A DNA stretch of 64,000 nt, taken from Acetobacter thailandicus (GTDB lineage: Bacteria; Pseudomonadota; Alphaproteobacteria; Acetobacterales; Acetobacteraceae). The stretch covers positions 124,001 to 188,000 of the forward strand of contig NZ_WOSV01000004.1 of NCBI RefSeq assembly GCF_011516655.1. The letters are read 5' to 3'. Both the position numbers and the translations under genes were made by a program. Below are positions 50,616 through 60,613 of this stretch, piece after piece (position 1 is the first letter of the stretch; each line of letters begins with the position of its first letter). Below the pieces are notes generated by a model that was not told the origin of the DNA, ran no database searches, and saw nothing but the letters and a program-made list of their open reading frames with translations.

Positions 50616-52901
50616 TCAGAAATGCACACTTACCGTGCCACCGATGATGCGCGGTGTACCCAGCCAGCCGAATACAGAGCCATAATCCCCCTCACGCAGG
50701 CTGCGATAATATGTTTTGTTCAGAACATTATTTACCCATACAGAGGTATCGATAGCCGTATTATGCACCTTAATTTTGTACCCAAGAGAAAAATTCAGCA
50801 GGCCGTAAGCCGGTATCTTGGCTGAGGGAGAGTCATCAACCGTTGCAAATGTTGCTGTGCGATAAGAGTAACGCACTGTGGCGTACACTGAGGATGTATC
50901 ATTGAGGGTATAGTCATACCGCCCAAGCACACTCAATGAGAGTTTAGGTGCCCTGAATACAGGTTTGCCGTTCAGACTGCATGATTTCGGAGGCTGACTT
51001 TGCATCGAAACCTCGGGCATGCACCTGGCATTGTCGTATGTCAGATATTTTGTGTCATTATACAAAATGTTGGGTGTAATCATCAGCCCTTTAAGGGGGT
51101 GCCAGTTCATAGTATATTCAACCCCGCGCGACCTGTAGTCACCCGCATTGGTTAAATAGGTCTGCTGTGTTGTCGGGTCGTACCCCTGGGTCTGAAAATT
51201 CTTAACCAGAGCATTAAAATAATCAATTTTGAAATCAAGCCGGGCAACCGGAATTTCTTTGTGAAGACCGACTTCAATACTTTCAGTTGTTTCAGGTTTG
51301 ATATACAGGCTGCCAAAGCCTGCTTTTCCGGCTGAGCCGGATGAAATATTCAGCGCACCGGCTTTCATGCCATAGGCAAGTGCAACGTAAAATTTTGTCA
51401 GGCTGTCAGGGTCATAATCAATATTGACCATTGCTGAGGGTAAGGCTGTCGTTTTGCTTAGCACACCAGAGTAAAACGGGCTTTTGTTTAACCGGCGGAA
51501 CGTACCGCTTTTATCGTCGATACCTTCACGAAAGCCAAATTTCATTGTGACTTTTTTAATCGGATGTGCCGTAGCCTGCGCATAAAACGAATAATAATCA
51601 TCGCGGAGTGAGCCGTAGCGATAAACATCCAGGCCGTTATACAGTTTATTACCATACCATGCACCAGCACTGTCAGCGCTGTATCGTGTAATGGCATTAG
51701 TATTCAGACTTTCACCCGAGTAGGCAAAGCCCGCAGCAAAGTTAATAGTCTTCCATTGAGGGGAGTCAAAACGAAGGTTTTCATACCATGTCCGGTCACG
51801 TACATTCGTGCCCGAATTATAATAGACATTAATGCTGTATGGGTCGGCCATAACCGGGTTTGTATCAAAATAGCGGAACGAGCTTATGGATGAGAACTTC
51901 CACCCTCCTGCAAAACGCCAGCTCAGCTGAGGTGAAACACCAAATTGCTGCGTTGTGTCATAGTTCTGGTAGTCAATATCAGTTTTGCGGCCAGTAACGA
52001 TATGGTTGCCAAATTTGGATGACATATCCTGGAATTCGTTTTTCCCATCGACAGTAATGCTTTTATAAAAAACCGGTGTCGGAGTTTCCCGTTCAGCACT
52101 GTAATCTGCGATCAGTCTGAAGTGGAATCTTTTACCCGGTCTGTAAGTAAGCTGCACTCTGACACTATCGCCATGATACCCGTTGACGTTGTTGCCATAG
52201 CGAACATTTTTAATAAAACCGCCCTGTGCTGTATGGTTATAGCTGATGCTGCCAAATAAATTTTTCAGAATTCTGCCTGATGTTAAAGCTGAGGCCTGCA
52301 TATACCCGTAGCTACCGTAGGAGAATAAAGCTTCATTGCGCGGTGTGGCAGAGGGCATACGCGTTTTAATATCAATGACGCCAGCCGTGACGTTGGCGGG
52401 GTATAAAGTCCCCTGTGTGGCTCCGTTATATACGTCTATTGATTCCAGGTCGTTAAACCCGTGTGACATCATTGACGGACGGCTCAGGTAAACACCGTCA
52501 AGAAACAGCCCGACACTGCTGGGCATACCGACGTTTGTCTCACCGCCTGTCTGACCACCGCCATCACCCATGCCGCGTATAGAAATACTGCTGTTAAAAG
52601 GGTCAGCCGCATCAATATTCAGGCTTGGTGCAAGCTGCTGAAGGTCTTCAAGTGTGTTAATTCTCTGGCTAACCAGCTCTTTTCCTGAAAAATGGTAAGA
52701 AGAGGATGTCGCGCGCTGAGGATCTTTGCGTACCTTGTTGCCAATAACCTCAAGAGATTCTTTCTGTGCTTCTCTTTTATGGAATTTACTGGCGTTTTTA
52801 TGCCGTAATGGTTGCCCGGGCTGAGCGCTTTCAGCCCATGAATTTGTGCTGAGCAAAGCGGTTGTCAGTACAAAATTAATAACTATCCCTTTTCGCAACA
52901 T
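50616..52901 (-). CDS. TonB-dependent receptor (pectin/rhamnogalacturonan locus)
   Basis: 761 residues with signal peptide (VINFVLTTALLSTNSWA), a basic linker, a TonB-box-like ESLEVIGNKV, plug domain (INTLEDLQQLAPSLNID, ISIRGMGDGG, GLFLDGVYLSRP, VYNGATQGTLYPANVTAGVIDI) and a 22-strand-type barrel ending in VSVHF. First gene of the minus-strand unit TonB receptor, YetA-like, DUF6250; it presumably imports oligosaccharides made outside the cell. No SusD partner is present, as usual in Proteobacteria. Confidence 0.9.
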   Translation of the reverse strand: MLRKGIVINFVLTTALLSTNSWAESAQPGQPLRHKNASKFHKREAQKESLEVIGNKVRKDPQRATSSSYHFSGKELVSQRINTLEDLQQLAPSLNIDAADPFNSSISIRGMGDGGGQTGGETNVGMPSSVGLFLDGVYLSRPSMMSHGFNDLESIDVYNGATQGTLYPANVTAGVIDIKTRMPSATPRNEALFSYGSYGYMQASALTSGRILKNLFGSISYNHTAQGGFIKNVRYGNNVNGYHGDSVRVQLTYRPGKRFHFRLIADYSAERETPTPVFYKSITVDGKNEFQDMSSKFGNHIVTGRKTDIDYQNYDTTQQFGVSPQLSWRFAGGWKFSSISSFRYFDTNPVMADPYSINVYYNSGTNVRDRTWYENLRFDSPQWKTINFAAGFAYSGESLNTNAITRYSADSAGAWYGNKLYNGLDVYRYGSLRDDYYSFYAQATAHPIKKVTMKFGFREGIDDKSGTFRRLNKSPFYSGVLSKTTALPSAMVNIDYDPDSLTKFYVALAYGMKAGALNISSGSAGKAGFGSLYIKPETTESIEVGLHKEIPVARLDFKIDYFNALVKNFQTQGYDPTTQQTYLTNAGDYRSRGVEYTMNWHPLKGLMITPNILYNDTKYLTYDNARCMPEVSMQSQPPKSCSLNGKPVFRAPKLSLSVLGRYDYTLNDTSSVYATVRYSYRTATFATVDDSPSAKIPAYGLLNFSLGYKIKVHNTAIDTSVWVNNVLNKTYYRSLREGDYGSVFGWLGTPRIIGGTVSVHF

Positions 52902-53032
52902 AAAAAAACCACCACAAAATTGTCATTAAAATTCCTAAATCATCTGATTCCACGATATTTATGTACATTATAGTTAAATAAACTTTAGATGATGTTATTT
53001 TATAAAAAATATACGATAAATTTTAGTGTTAA

Positions 53033-54328
53033 ATGAAAGTCAGAGTGATGTTCTCTTCATATTTTTTGCGTATTCTCAGAGGGGGGGTGCCCTTTCTCCT
53101 GCTGCCGGCACTGGCCTGTGCAGACGAGAAAACTCCACCAAAATCATGGGTAGACCCTGATACAGGGCACCGTGTTATCCGCGTGACAGATGATCCTGGC
53201 TCATCGAGTCTTTATTTTAATATCAATACGTACACACCTGATGGGAAGCAGATGATTTATACCACGCCTGATCGTGGTATAGGTGTGATTGATCTCACTA
53301 GTCTAAAGGCCAGACCTCTGGTCAAAGGGCCGGTTGGTGGTGGGCCGGGTGCTGTTGTTGTTGGTCATAAATCCCCCGTTGTTTATTATTTTAAGGGGAA
53401 AGAGAATGATCCGCAGTATGCCTCTTTGTGGAAAGCGGACATTAATACAGGCAAACAGCAGAAAATTGCAGATCTGCCACGCCGGTCGGGTGTTTTTTCA
53501 ATTAATGCTGATGAAACGCTGGGAGCCGGCAGCTATATCGTTGGTGACGGAGAAGACTATAACGGGCGCCAGGCAGGGCAGATCGCACATAAAAATACGG
53601 TTGCAGAGCCATTAAATAAGAAAGAGAAAATGGCCAGACGGTTTGCTGCAAAGTTGCCAATGATTATTTTTACTGTCGATTTGCATAATGGTCAGATTAA
53701 ACCCGTTTTTGCCAGTACGGACTGGATAGATCATTTGCAGTTTTCACCCTCTGATCCGACCCTTTTGATGTATGCCCATCAGGGTGCCTGGCAGCAGGTT
53801 GATAAGCTCTGGACTATTCGCACTGATGGTTCAGAAAATACCCATATCGATCCACGTATTATGCAAATGGAGGGCAGTGGCCATCAGTGGTGGGACAAAA
53901 GCGGTAAAAACATCTGGTATGACCTGCATATGCCATTAGGTGTTAATTCGTTTGTTGCGGGGTATAATGTTGAGAATGGAAGCAGAACATGGTTCCACTA
54001 TGAGCCGCAGCAGGCTTCAATCCATTTTAATTTGTCCTCTGACGGTAAACTGTTTGCCGGAGATGGCAGTAATGCACCTGATGCAAAGTGGATTTATCTG
54101 TTCCATCCGAAACTGGTAAAAGATGATCATACGCTGGGGAAAAACCTTATTCGTCCTGGTTATTTCGTGGCTGAACATCTGGTGAATATGGCACATCATA
54201 ATTACCATCTTGAGCCTAATGTTAGTTTCACTCCGGATAACCGGTACGTTATTTTCCGTTCTGATATGTTCGGGCCGACTTATGTTTTTGCTGTTGAAGT
54301 AAAAAAACATAATGAAGGTGCTGACTGA
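53033..54328 (+). CDS. oligogalacturonate lyase, PL22 family, with signal peptide
   Basis: 431-residue seven-bladed beta-propeller that splits (unsaturated) digalacturonate by beta-elimination. Landmarks: DPDTGHRVIRVTDDPGSSSLYF, MEGSGHQWW with a metal His, YDLHMPLG, and the HHNYHLEPNVSFTPDNRYVIF block holding His and Gln/Glu metal-site positions. Unlike most PL22 enzymes, which are cytosolic, it carries an N-terminal signal (YFLRILRGGVPFLLLPALACA), so it likely works in the periplasm. Divergent from the TonB-receptor unit across 131 bp. An in-frame ATG at 53048 is an alternative start; neither has a strong ribosome site. Confidence 0.88.
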   Translation: MKVRVMFSSYFLRILRGGVPFLLLPALACADEKTPPKSWVDPDTGHRVIRVTDDPGSSSLYFNINTYTPDGKQMIYTTPDRGIGVIDLTSLKARPLVKGPVGGGPGAVVVGHKSPVVYYFKGKENDPQYASLWKADINTGKQQKIADLPRRSGVFSINADETLGAGSYIVGDGEDYNGRQAGQIAHKNTVAEPLNKKEKMARRFAAKLPMIIFTVDLHNGQIKPVFASTDWIDHLQFSPSDPTLLMYAHQGAWQQVDKLWTIRTDGSENTHIDPRIMQMEGSGHQWWDKSGKNIWYDLHMPLGVNSFVAGYNVENGSRTWFHYEPQQASIHFNLSSDGKLFAGDGSNAPDAKWIYLFHPKLVKDDHTLGKNLIRPGYFVAEHLVNMAHHNYHLEPNVSFTPDNRYVIFRSDMFGPTYVFAVEVKKHNEGAD

Positions 54329-54379
54329 AAAAATTTCCACCGGTGGAGAGCGCAGAGGTAACCACCTGATATTTAGCGG

Positions 54380-54410
54380 GGAGGGCGTAAGCTTAGCATA
54401 AACGCCCTCC
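54380..54410 (+). terminator. hairpin terminator after the PL22 gene
   Basis: GGAGGGCGT (54380-54388) pairs with ACGCCCTCC (54402-54410), 13-base loop, followed by GGTTGTTTTCTGTTT. A reasonable intrinsic terminator. Confidence 0.7.
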
Positions 54411-54550
54411 GGTTGTTTTCTGTTTATCCAAAGTGGCTGGTGCAGCTGAGTATACTGACGGGCTCAGAGCCTTGTATGGAAGTATAAAACTCCTTTTTTC
54501 TATGGTAGCGTTTCTGTGACACGAAATGATGCAGGGCAACAGGAGGCAAC

Positions 54551-55594
54551 ATGGTGCAGTATGTTGGCGTTCACGACCTTATACGGCTCATTCGCCTGCA
54601 GGGTATCGAAACTGTTCTCAGAGAGCTTGCTGAGTATATCGAGGATGATTTTCGTCGATGGCCGGCTTTTGATAAGAGGCCGCGCCTTGCCAGCCATTCC
54701 GAGCATGGTGCCATTGAACTTATGCCCACCAGCGATGATGCTCTCTATAGCTTCAAATATGTTAACGGACATCCCGGCAACACCCGTGACGGGCTTCAGA
54801 CCGTTATCGCCTTTGGTATGCTCTCTGACGTCAGAACCGGCTATCCGCTTATTTTGTCTGAAATGACACTTCTGACAGCTTTGCGAACAGCGGCAACCTC
54901 TGCTGTTGCAGCACGTTATCTGGCCCGTGCTGACAGTCGTGTGCTGGCTATCATTGGTGCGGGTGCTCAGTCAGAATTTCAGGCGACTGCATTTAAAACC
55001 CTGCTGGGTATAGATACTGTACGTATATATGACACAGACCCCGATGCCACACAGAAGTTCTGTGACAATATGAAAAACAGCGGCCTGAGTATCACAATCG
55101 CTGCCAGTAGTCAGGAGGCGGTTGAGGGCGCTGATATCATAACGACCATTACAGCAGATAAACAAATGGCGACTATCCTGTCTGATAATATGATCGGCGC
55201 TGGTGTGCATATTAATGCTGTTGGCGGAGACTGCCCCGGTAAAACCGAACTGCAGGCTGATATTCTGACGCGAGGTAGAGTCTTTGTGGAATATACTGAA
55301 CAGACACGGCTTGAAGGCGAACTGCAACAAATGCCCGAAGACTTTCAGGTTACCGAGCTATGGGAGATTATAGCTGGTAACAAAAAAGGTCGTCGCAGCG
55401 CGCGTGATATTACCATTTTTGATTCTGTTGGTTTCGCGACGGAGGATTTTTCCGCTCTGCGCTATCTGCGCGATAAAGTGAGCGGTACTTCTTTTTGTAA
55501 AACTCTCGATCTTCTGGCAAATCCTGAAGACCCTCGTAATCTCTTCGGGCTTCTTAACAGTTCTGTACCGGATGAAGAGTGCTCTTTTGAATAG
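54551..55594 (+). CDS. ornithine cyclodeaminase/mu-crystallin family protein
   Basis: 347-residue NAD-dependent enzyme of the OCD family, which converts L-ornithine to proline plus ammonia or acts as a ketimine reductase or amino acid dehydrogenase. Perfect AGGAGG (54541-54546) precedes the ATG. Motifs: FKYVNGHPGNTRDGLQTV, ALRTAATSAVAARYLAR, the Rossmann loop AIIGAGAQSEFQ, DIITTITADK and INAVGGDCPGKTEL with the catalytic Asp. The length and the DxxGKTEL end fit genuine ornithine cyclodeaminase best. Eleven bases from the next gene, but probably its own transcript start. Confidence 0.87.
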   Translation: MVQYVGVHDLIRLIRLQGIETVLRELAEYIEDDFRRWPAFDKRPRLASHSEHGAIELMPTSDDALYSFKYVNGHPGNTRDGLQTVIAFGMLSDVRTGYPLILSEMTLLTALRTAATSAVAARYLARADSRVLAIIGAGAQSEFQATAFKTLLGIDTVRIYDTDPDATQKFCDNMKNSGLSITIAASSQEAVEGADIITTITADKQMATILSDNMIGAGVHINAVGGDCPGKTELQADILTRGRVFVEYTEQTRLEGELQQMPEDFQVTELWEIIAGNKKGRRSARDITIFDSVGFATEDFSALRYLRDKVSGTSFCKTLDLLANPEDPRNLFGLLNSSVPDEECSFE

Positions 55595-55604
55595 GATGTA
55601 GCCT

Positions 55605-56642
55605 ATGTCTTTGTCTCACCCTCCTGTGCCCGCAACAATGGTGGCTGCAACAGTGCCGGCCCCGGGCGGACCAGACGCAATTCGTTTTGAAACTCTGTCC
55701 GTGCCACAACCCGGGCCGGGTGACATTCTGGTGCGCGTCCTGGCCTGCGGTGTAAACCGGCCTGATGTTATGCAACGCAAAGGGCTGTATCCGCCACCAC
55801 CTGGTGCACATCCTGGTCTGGGGCTTGAGGTGGCCGGTATTGTCGCCGCCTGCGGTGAGCCTCTGCCTGGTCAGACTATGCTTGAAGTCGGTGCACGGGT
55901 ATGTGCTCTGACAAATGGTGGCGGCTATGCAGAGTATGCACTTGTGCCTGCAGCCCAGTCTTTGCCCTGGCCTGATGGTTTTAATGCGGTTGAGGCCGCA
56001 GCTCTGCCTGAAACGTTTTTTACGGTCTGGTCTAATCTGTTTATGCCGGCATTTCCTGCCCCAGGGGCACGTGTGCTCATTCATGGTGGCAGCAGTGGCA
56101 TTGGCACAGCGGCTATTCAGCTGGTCAGATCTTTTGGTGGCATCCCTTATGTCACAGCCGGTACAGCTGAAAAATGTGCTTTATGTGAAAAGCTTGGTGC
56201 CATAGCCATTAATTACCGTGAAGAAGATTTTGCTGAACGTCTTCGTGAGTTAACAGACAAAAAAGGCGTCAATATTATCCTTGATATGGTGGGTGGCGGC
56301 TACCTTGAGCGTAACCTGCGCAGTCTCTCAACGGATGGTCGTCTGGTTATCATTGCTCTTCAGAGTGGCTCTAAAGCACCGGATGCTGACCTGACCCGTA
56401 TTATGACACAGCGTTTGACCATTACCGGCAGCGCCCTGCGTAAACGAAGCCCTGAGGCAAAAGCACAGATCGCTCAGCAATTGCAGCAGCATGCCTGGCC
56501 ACTTCTGGCGTCGGGTGAAATAACGCCTCTGATCCATACTATTTTACCGCTATCGCAGGCAGCGCAGGCGCATGAGGAAATGGAGAGCGGTAATCATTCA
56601 GGTAAGATTATTCTGACAACAGAAGAGTCTCCTCAGTCATGA
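55605..56642 (+). CDS. NAD(P)H-quinone oxidoreductase, PIG3/zeta-crystallin family
   Basis: 345-residue medium-chain reductase without the structural zinc site. GACGVNRPDVMQRKG-type segment appears as ACGVNRPDVMQRKGLYPPPPG, GLEVAGIV, TFFTVWSNLF, cofactor loop LIHGGSSGIGTAAIQL and DMVGGGYLERNLRSL. It reduces quinones by NADPH, a detoxifying role. Its stop overlaps the yggS start (ATGA), so the two are coupled. Confidence 0.9.
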   Translation: MSLSHPPVPATMVAATVPAPGGPDAIRFETLSVPQPGPGDILVRVLACGVNRPDVMQRKGLYPPPPGAHPGLGLEVAGIVAACGEPLPGQTMLEVGARVCALTNGGGYAEYALVPAAQSLPWPDGFNAVEAAALPETFFTVWSNLFMPAFPAPGARVLIHGGSSGIGTAAIQLVRSFGGIPYVTAGTAEKCALCEKLGAIAINYREEDFAERLRELTDKKGVNIILDMVGGGYLERNLRSLSTDGRLVIIALQSGSKAPDADLTRIMTQRLTITGSALRKRSPEAKAQIAQQLQQHAWPLLASGEITPLIHTILPLSQAAQAHEEMESGNHSGKIILTTEESPQS

Positions 56643-57322
56643 CAACATCTTCTCTGCTGGCACAACGTCTTGAGCGGGTGCGCTCTGAAATTGCCGCAGC
56701 TGCACATAAAGCCGGTCGAAACCCGGAGGATGTTGAGCTTGTTGCTGTTTCCAAATTTCATCCCGCCAGTAGTATTGCTGAAGCTATTGCTGCTGGTCAG
56801 CGTATATTTGGCGAAAATCGTGTGCAGGAGGCATCTGCAAAATTCCCGGCATTACGGGAACTCAGTCCTGACATAAAGCTGCATCTCATCGGTGGGTTGC
56901 AGACTAACAAAGCCCGGGATGCTGTGCAGCTGGCTGACAGGATTGAAAGCCTTGATCGTCCTGCCCTGGCTGATGCTCTGGCAAAAGCTGCTGATGCCTG
57001 TGGCCGTATGCCAGAGCTGCTGATTGAGGTAAATACGGGTAACGAGCCACAAAAATTTGGTATAGCCCGCGATCAGGCCGATGATTTCATCAGGCTTTGT
57101 CAAAAACGCTTCGGAGAGAAACTGTGCGGGCTGATGTGTATTCCCCCGGCGGATGAAGATCCGACTTTGCATTTTCAGCTGCTTCGCAGTATGGCCTTGC
57201 ATCATGGACTGCCTGTTCTTTCTATGGGTATGTCAGCTGACTACCCCCAGGCGATTGCTCAGGGTGCAACACATGTGCGGGTAGGTACGGCCATTTTCGG
57301 GCCCAGACCAACTATACCCTGA
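56639..57322 (+). CDS. PLP-homeostasis protein YggS/PROSC
   Basis: 227-residue single-domain fold-type III PLP-binding protein without known catalysis; it buffers pyridoxal phosphate and affects amino acid metabolism. Landmarks: VELVAVSKFHPASSI with the PLP Lys, GENRVQEA, LHLIGGLQTNKAR, LIEVNTGNEPQKFG, CGLMCIPPA and SMGMSADYPQAI, VRVGTAIFGPR. Coupled to the quinone reductase by a four-base overlap. Confidence 0.95.
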   Translation: MTTSSLLAQRLERVRSEIAAAAHKAGRNPEDVELVAVSKFHPASSIAEAIAAGQRIFGENRVQEASAKFPALRELSPDIKLHLIGGLQTNKARDAVQLADRIESLDRPALADALAKAADACGRMPELLIEVNTGNEPQKFGIARDQADDFIRLCQKRFGEKLCGLMCIPPADEDPTLHFQLLRSMALHHGLPVLSMGMSADYPQAIAQGATHVRVGTAIFGPRPTIP

Positions 57323-57426
57323 TGAAGAAAAAACACGAATGACTTGCTCTTTGCCTGCAAGTGCCTTTATGCAGGCGCTCCTGAACCTCTTGCCCGTAAG
57401 TACATGCATACGGAGTGTAAACTGAC

Positions 57427-59433
57427 ATGACCGACCCAGCCAGCCCTTCATCTGATCATGGTGCCTCTGACGGCGCTACGTCAGTCGATGCAGCGCCACT
57501 GCACGATCAGTCAGCCCCTCCCGGGCCCCGGCATATTACTGAATTTGCCGGTGATGAACCTCAGCACGTAGCAGCTCCGGTTGGCTTTGCGGCCCTCCTG
57601 TCTGTGCTTGGCGTTGTTTATGGTGATATTGGTACAAGCCCGCTTTATGCCTTTCGGTCTACCGTGCAGGTTATTTCGGGTCATCATCAGGTGGCCGCGT
57701 GGGAGGTGATGGGGGTCGCCAGTCTGATCTTCTGGACACTGATCCTCATCGTAACCCTGAAATATGTCATGCTGATTATGCGCGCTGACCATAACGGAGA
57801 AGGTGGTATTCTGGCCATCTCCTCTCTGGCGCAGCGTGTCATTTCAAAACCAAAGCTTCGTACAGCGCTCGCACTGGTTGGTGTTGTCGGAGCCTGCCTG
57901 TTTTTTGGCGATGGTATTATTACTCCGGCTATTTCTGTTTTATCGGCGGTCGAAGGTATCGAAGTCAGTGTGCCCGCAGCGCATGATCTGGTTATTCCGA
58001 TCGCTGTGATTGTTATTATCAGCCTGTTTAGTGTGCAGTATATCGGTACCGGCAAGGTAGGAACAATTTTCGGGCCGGTTATGCTCCTCTGGTTTGGCAC
58101 AATTGGTGTGATGGGTTTGCTTAAAATTCTTCATCATCCTGCCATTCTCATGGCTCTCTCGCCTGTTTATGCAGTTGAATTCGTGTTCTACCACGGCAGG
58201 CTCTCATTTCTGGCGCTTGGCTCTGTCGTGCTCTGTGTCACCGGGGCTGAGGCTCTTTATGCCGATATGGGGCATTTTGGTCGGGCGCCTATTCGTTATG
58301 CCTGGTTGTTTTTTGTGCTGCCTATGCTGGTGCTGAACTATTTTGGCCAGGCGGCACTTATTATTGAAAGTCCTAAATCTCTGGCTAATCCCTTCTTCCT
58401 GCTCTGCCCGGGGTGGATGCAGGGTTTTATGATTGTTCTCTCCACACTGGCCACCGTTATTGCCAGTCAGGCTGGTATTTCAGGTGGTTTTTCGGTCTGT
58501 CGCCAGCTGATTCAGCTAGGGTACATGCCGCGGCTGCGTATCACGCATACGAATGCTGAAGAGGAAGGGCAGATTTATCTGCCCGACTTTAACCGTTTTC
58601 TGGCTGTTGGTGCGGTGCTGCTGGTTTTGGCTTTTCAGAGTTCAGACCGTCTCGCTTCAGCTTATGGCATCGCTGTTACAGGTACGTTTATCTGCACCAC
58701 ATTGCTGGCGATTGTTGTCTTTCGTTATCATTTCAACTGGCCTGCCTGGCGGGTGGCTGTTGTCTTTGGCAGCTTCATGGTGCTGGATACGACCTTCTTT
58801 TCAGCCAATGCGCTTAAAATTCCTGATGGCGGCTGGGTGCCGGTCCTGCTTGGCTGTGTACTGACCCTGATGATGACGACCTGGAAAAAAGGCCGCAGTC
58901 TGGTCATAGGCAGGCAACGTCAGGACAGCCTGCCCATGGGCTCCTTCATCGCCAGGCTGCCACAGTCGCGCATCATCCGTGTGCCGGGTATGGCAGTATT
59001 TATGACGGGTACGCCTGATATTGTACCTCCGTGCCTGTTGCATAATCTGCGTCATAATAAAATTTTGCATGACCATGTAATGTTTGTGACGGTGCAGAAC
59101 CTTGATCAGCCTGAAGCTGAAAGAGGCCATCGTGTTTCTGTCGAGCAGCTGGCCCCCGATATTTATCGTGTTATTCTGCGCTATGGCTTTATGGAAATGC
59201 CCAATATTCCGCGCGCTCTTGAAAACCTCAAAGCAAATGGTGTGGATTTTGATGCGCTGCAGGCCTCTTACTTCACCTCACGCGAGATGATTACCCGTTC
59301 GCCAGTTTCACGTCTCTCGCGGTGGAGAATGTGGCTCTTTATGTTCATGGCACGTAACTCAACATCCAGCATGGAATTCTTCCGCATTCCGCCTGACCGT
59401 GCTGTGCAGCTGAGTGTGAAAGTGGCGATCTGA
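57427..59433 (+). CDS. kup: KUP-family potassium transporter
   Basis: 668-residue K+/H+ symporter. Twelve helices follow a ~50-residue Pro/Ser-rich cytosolic tail; the first helix has the diagnostic GVVYGDIGTSPLYAFRS, then FWTLILIVTLKYV, RADHNGEGGILA, FFGDGIITPAISVLSAVEG and GAEALYADMGHFG. A hydrophilic C-terminal domain completes it. The hemW frame starts only three bases after the stop and in the same frame. Confidence 0.97.
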   Translation: MTDPASPSSDHGASDGATSVDAAPLHDQSAPPGPRHITEFAGDEPQHVAAPVGFAALLSVLGVVYGDIGTSPLYAFRSTVQVISGHHQVAAWEVMGVASLIFWTLILIVTLKYVMLIMRADHNGEGGILAISSLAQRVISKPKLRTALALVGVVGACLFFGDGIITPAISVLSAVEGIEVSVPAAHDLVIPIAVIVIISLFSVQYIGTGKVGTIFGPVMLLWFGTIGVMGLLKILHHPAILMALSPVYAVEFVFYHGRLSFLALGSVVLCVTGAEALYADMGHFGRAPIRYAWLFFVLPMLVLNYFGQAALIIESPKSLANPFFLLCPGWMQGFMIVLSTLATVIASQAGISGGFSVCRQLIQLGYMPRLRITHTNAEEEGQIYLPDFNRFLAVGAVLLVLAFQSSDRLASAYGIAVTGTFICTTLLAIVVFRYHFNWPAWRVAVVFGSFMVLDTTFFSANALKIPDGGWVPVLLGCVLTLMMTTWKKGRSLVIGRQRQDSLPMGSFIARLPQSRIIRVPGMAVFMTGTPDIVPPCLLHNLRHNKILHDHVMFVTVQNLDQPEAERGHRVSVEQLAPDIYRVILRYGFMEMPNIPRALENLKANGVDFDALQASYFTSREMITRSPVSRLSRWRMWLFMFMARNSTSSMEFFRIPPDRAVQLSVKVAI

Positions 59434-59436
59434 TCC

Positions 59437-60591
59437 TTGTCTGCTGAACCACTCGCTCTTTATATCCACTGGCCTTTTTGTCTGGCCAAATGCCCCTATT
59501 GCGATTTTAATTCGCACGTCAGAGAGCAGATCCCTGAGGGGCGCTTTGTTAAAGCGTTGCGTGCTGAGCTGGCTTACGAGGCCAGCCGCCTCGGGCGGCG
59601 TAAGCTGGGCTCGGTTTTCTTTGGCGGAGGCACGCCCTCTCTCATATCGCCTGAAAATGTGGCCGCGTTGATTGAAGATGCGACCTCACTTTTTGATCCG
59701 GCAGATGATATCGAAATTACTCTTGAGGCTAACCCGACCAGTGTTGAGGCGGGGCGTCTGCACGGCTTCAGACAGGCCGGAGTGAATCGTGTTTCATTAG
59801 GGATTCAGGCTCTTGATGATGTTTCTCTGCGTTTCCTTGGGCGGGAGCATTCTGCAAAACAGGCAGTTGCAGCACTCGAAACCGCCCGCAACCTGTTTAG
59901 TCGCATTACCTTCGATCTGATTTACGCCAGACCAGGGCAGTCACTTGCTGACTGGGAGGAAGAGCTGCAAACAGCATTAACTCTTGCGGCAGATCACATC
60001 TCTCTTTACCAGCTCACAATAGAGCAGGGCACACGTTTTGAAGCTCTTTTTCGTTCAGGTAAGTTTAGTTTGCCAGATGAAGACGAGGCAGCTTCTCTTT
60101 ATCAGCACACAGCAGAAGTCACCTCCCGTTTCGGGCTGGCCGGATATGAGGTGTCGAACTATGCCCGCCCTGGCAGTGAAAGCCGACACAATCTGACATA
60201 CTGGCGTTATGGTGATTATCTGGGGATCGGGCCAGGTGCACACGGGCGTATTACTGAGGGTGATGATCTGTTTGCGACACGTCGTCACCGTGCCCCGGAG
60301 CCATGGGCAACGCTGGTTGAGCAAAAAGGTACAGGCCAGACACAGAAGGAAAGTCTTGTTGCACAGGAACGTGCACGAGAGATGTTGCTGATGGGGCTGC
60401 GGGTCACAGAAGGCCTGAACCTTACACGCTTCAGAGAGCGTACCGGGCTTACATTAGCTGATGCGACGAACTCAGTTATTCTCGACGCAGCCTGCGAAGA
60501 AAACTACCTTACTTTAGAGGGTAATAATCTCCGTGCCACAGCTGAGGGCCGCCTGCGCCTGGAAGCTTTGCTTGGTGCCCTGATTCGTTAA
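59437..60591 (+). CDS. hemW: radical SAM heme chaperone HemW
   Basis: 384 residues; HemW inserts heme into respiratory enzymes and is related to oxygen-independent coproporphyrinogen oxidase. The cluster motif C15-X3-C19-X2-C22 (HWPFCLAKCPYCDFN) lies so close to the N-terminus that only the TTG at 59437 can start it. That TTG lies just beyond the kup stop, in the same frame, with no good ribosome site. GGGTPSL, ITLEANPTS, RVSLGIQALDD and GIGPGAHGRI follow, and the Cys after X2 is followed by D rather than F, as in HemW. Confidence 0.92.
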   Translation: MSAEPLALYIHWPFCLAKCPYCDFNSHVREQIPEGRFVKALRAELAYEASRLGRRKLGSVFFGGGTPSLISPENVAALIEDATSLFDPADDIEITLEANPTSVEAGRLHGFRQAGVNRVSLGIQALDDVSLRFLGREHSAKQAVAALETARNLFSRITFDLIYARPGQSLADWEEELQTALTLAADHISLYQLTIEQGTRFEALFRSGKFSLPDEDEAASLYQHTAEVTSRFGLAGYEVSNYARPGSESRHNLTYWRYGDYLGIGPGAHGRITEGDDLFATRRHRAPEPWATLVEQKGTGQTQKESLVAQERAREMLLMGLRVTEGLNLTRFRERTGLTLADATNSVILDAACEENYLTLEGNNLRATAEGRLRLEALLGALIR

Positions 60592-60613
60592 AAGGCACCT
60601 TACACGTATATTA

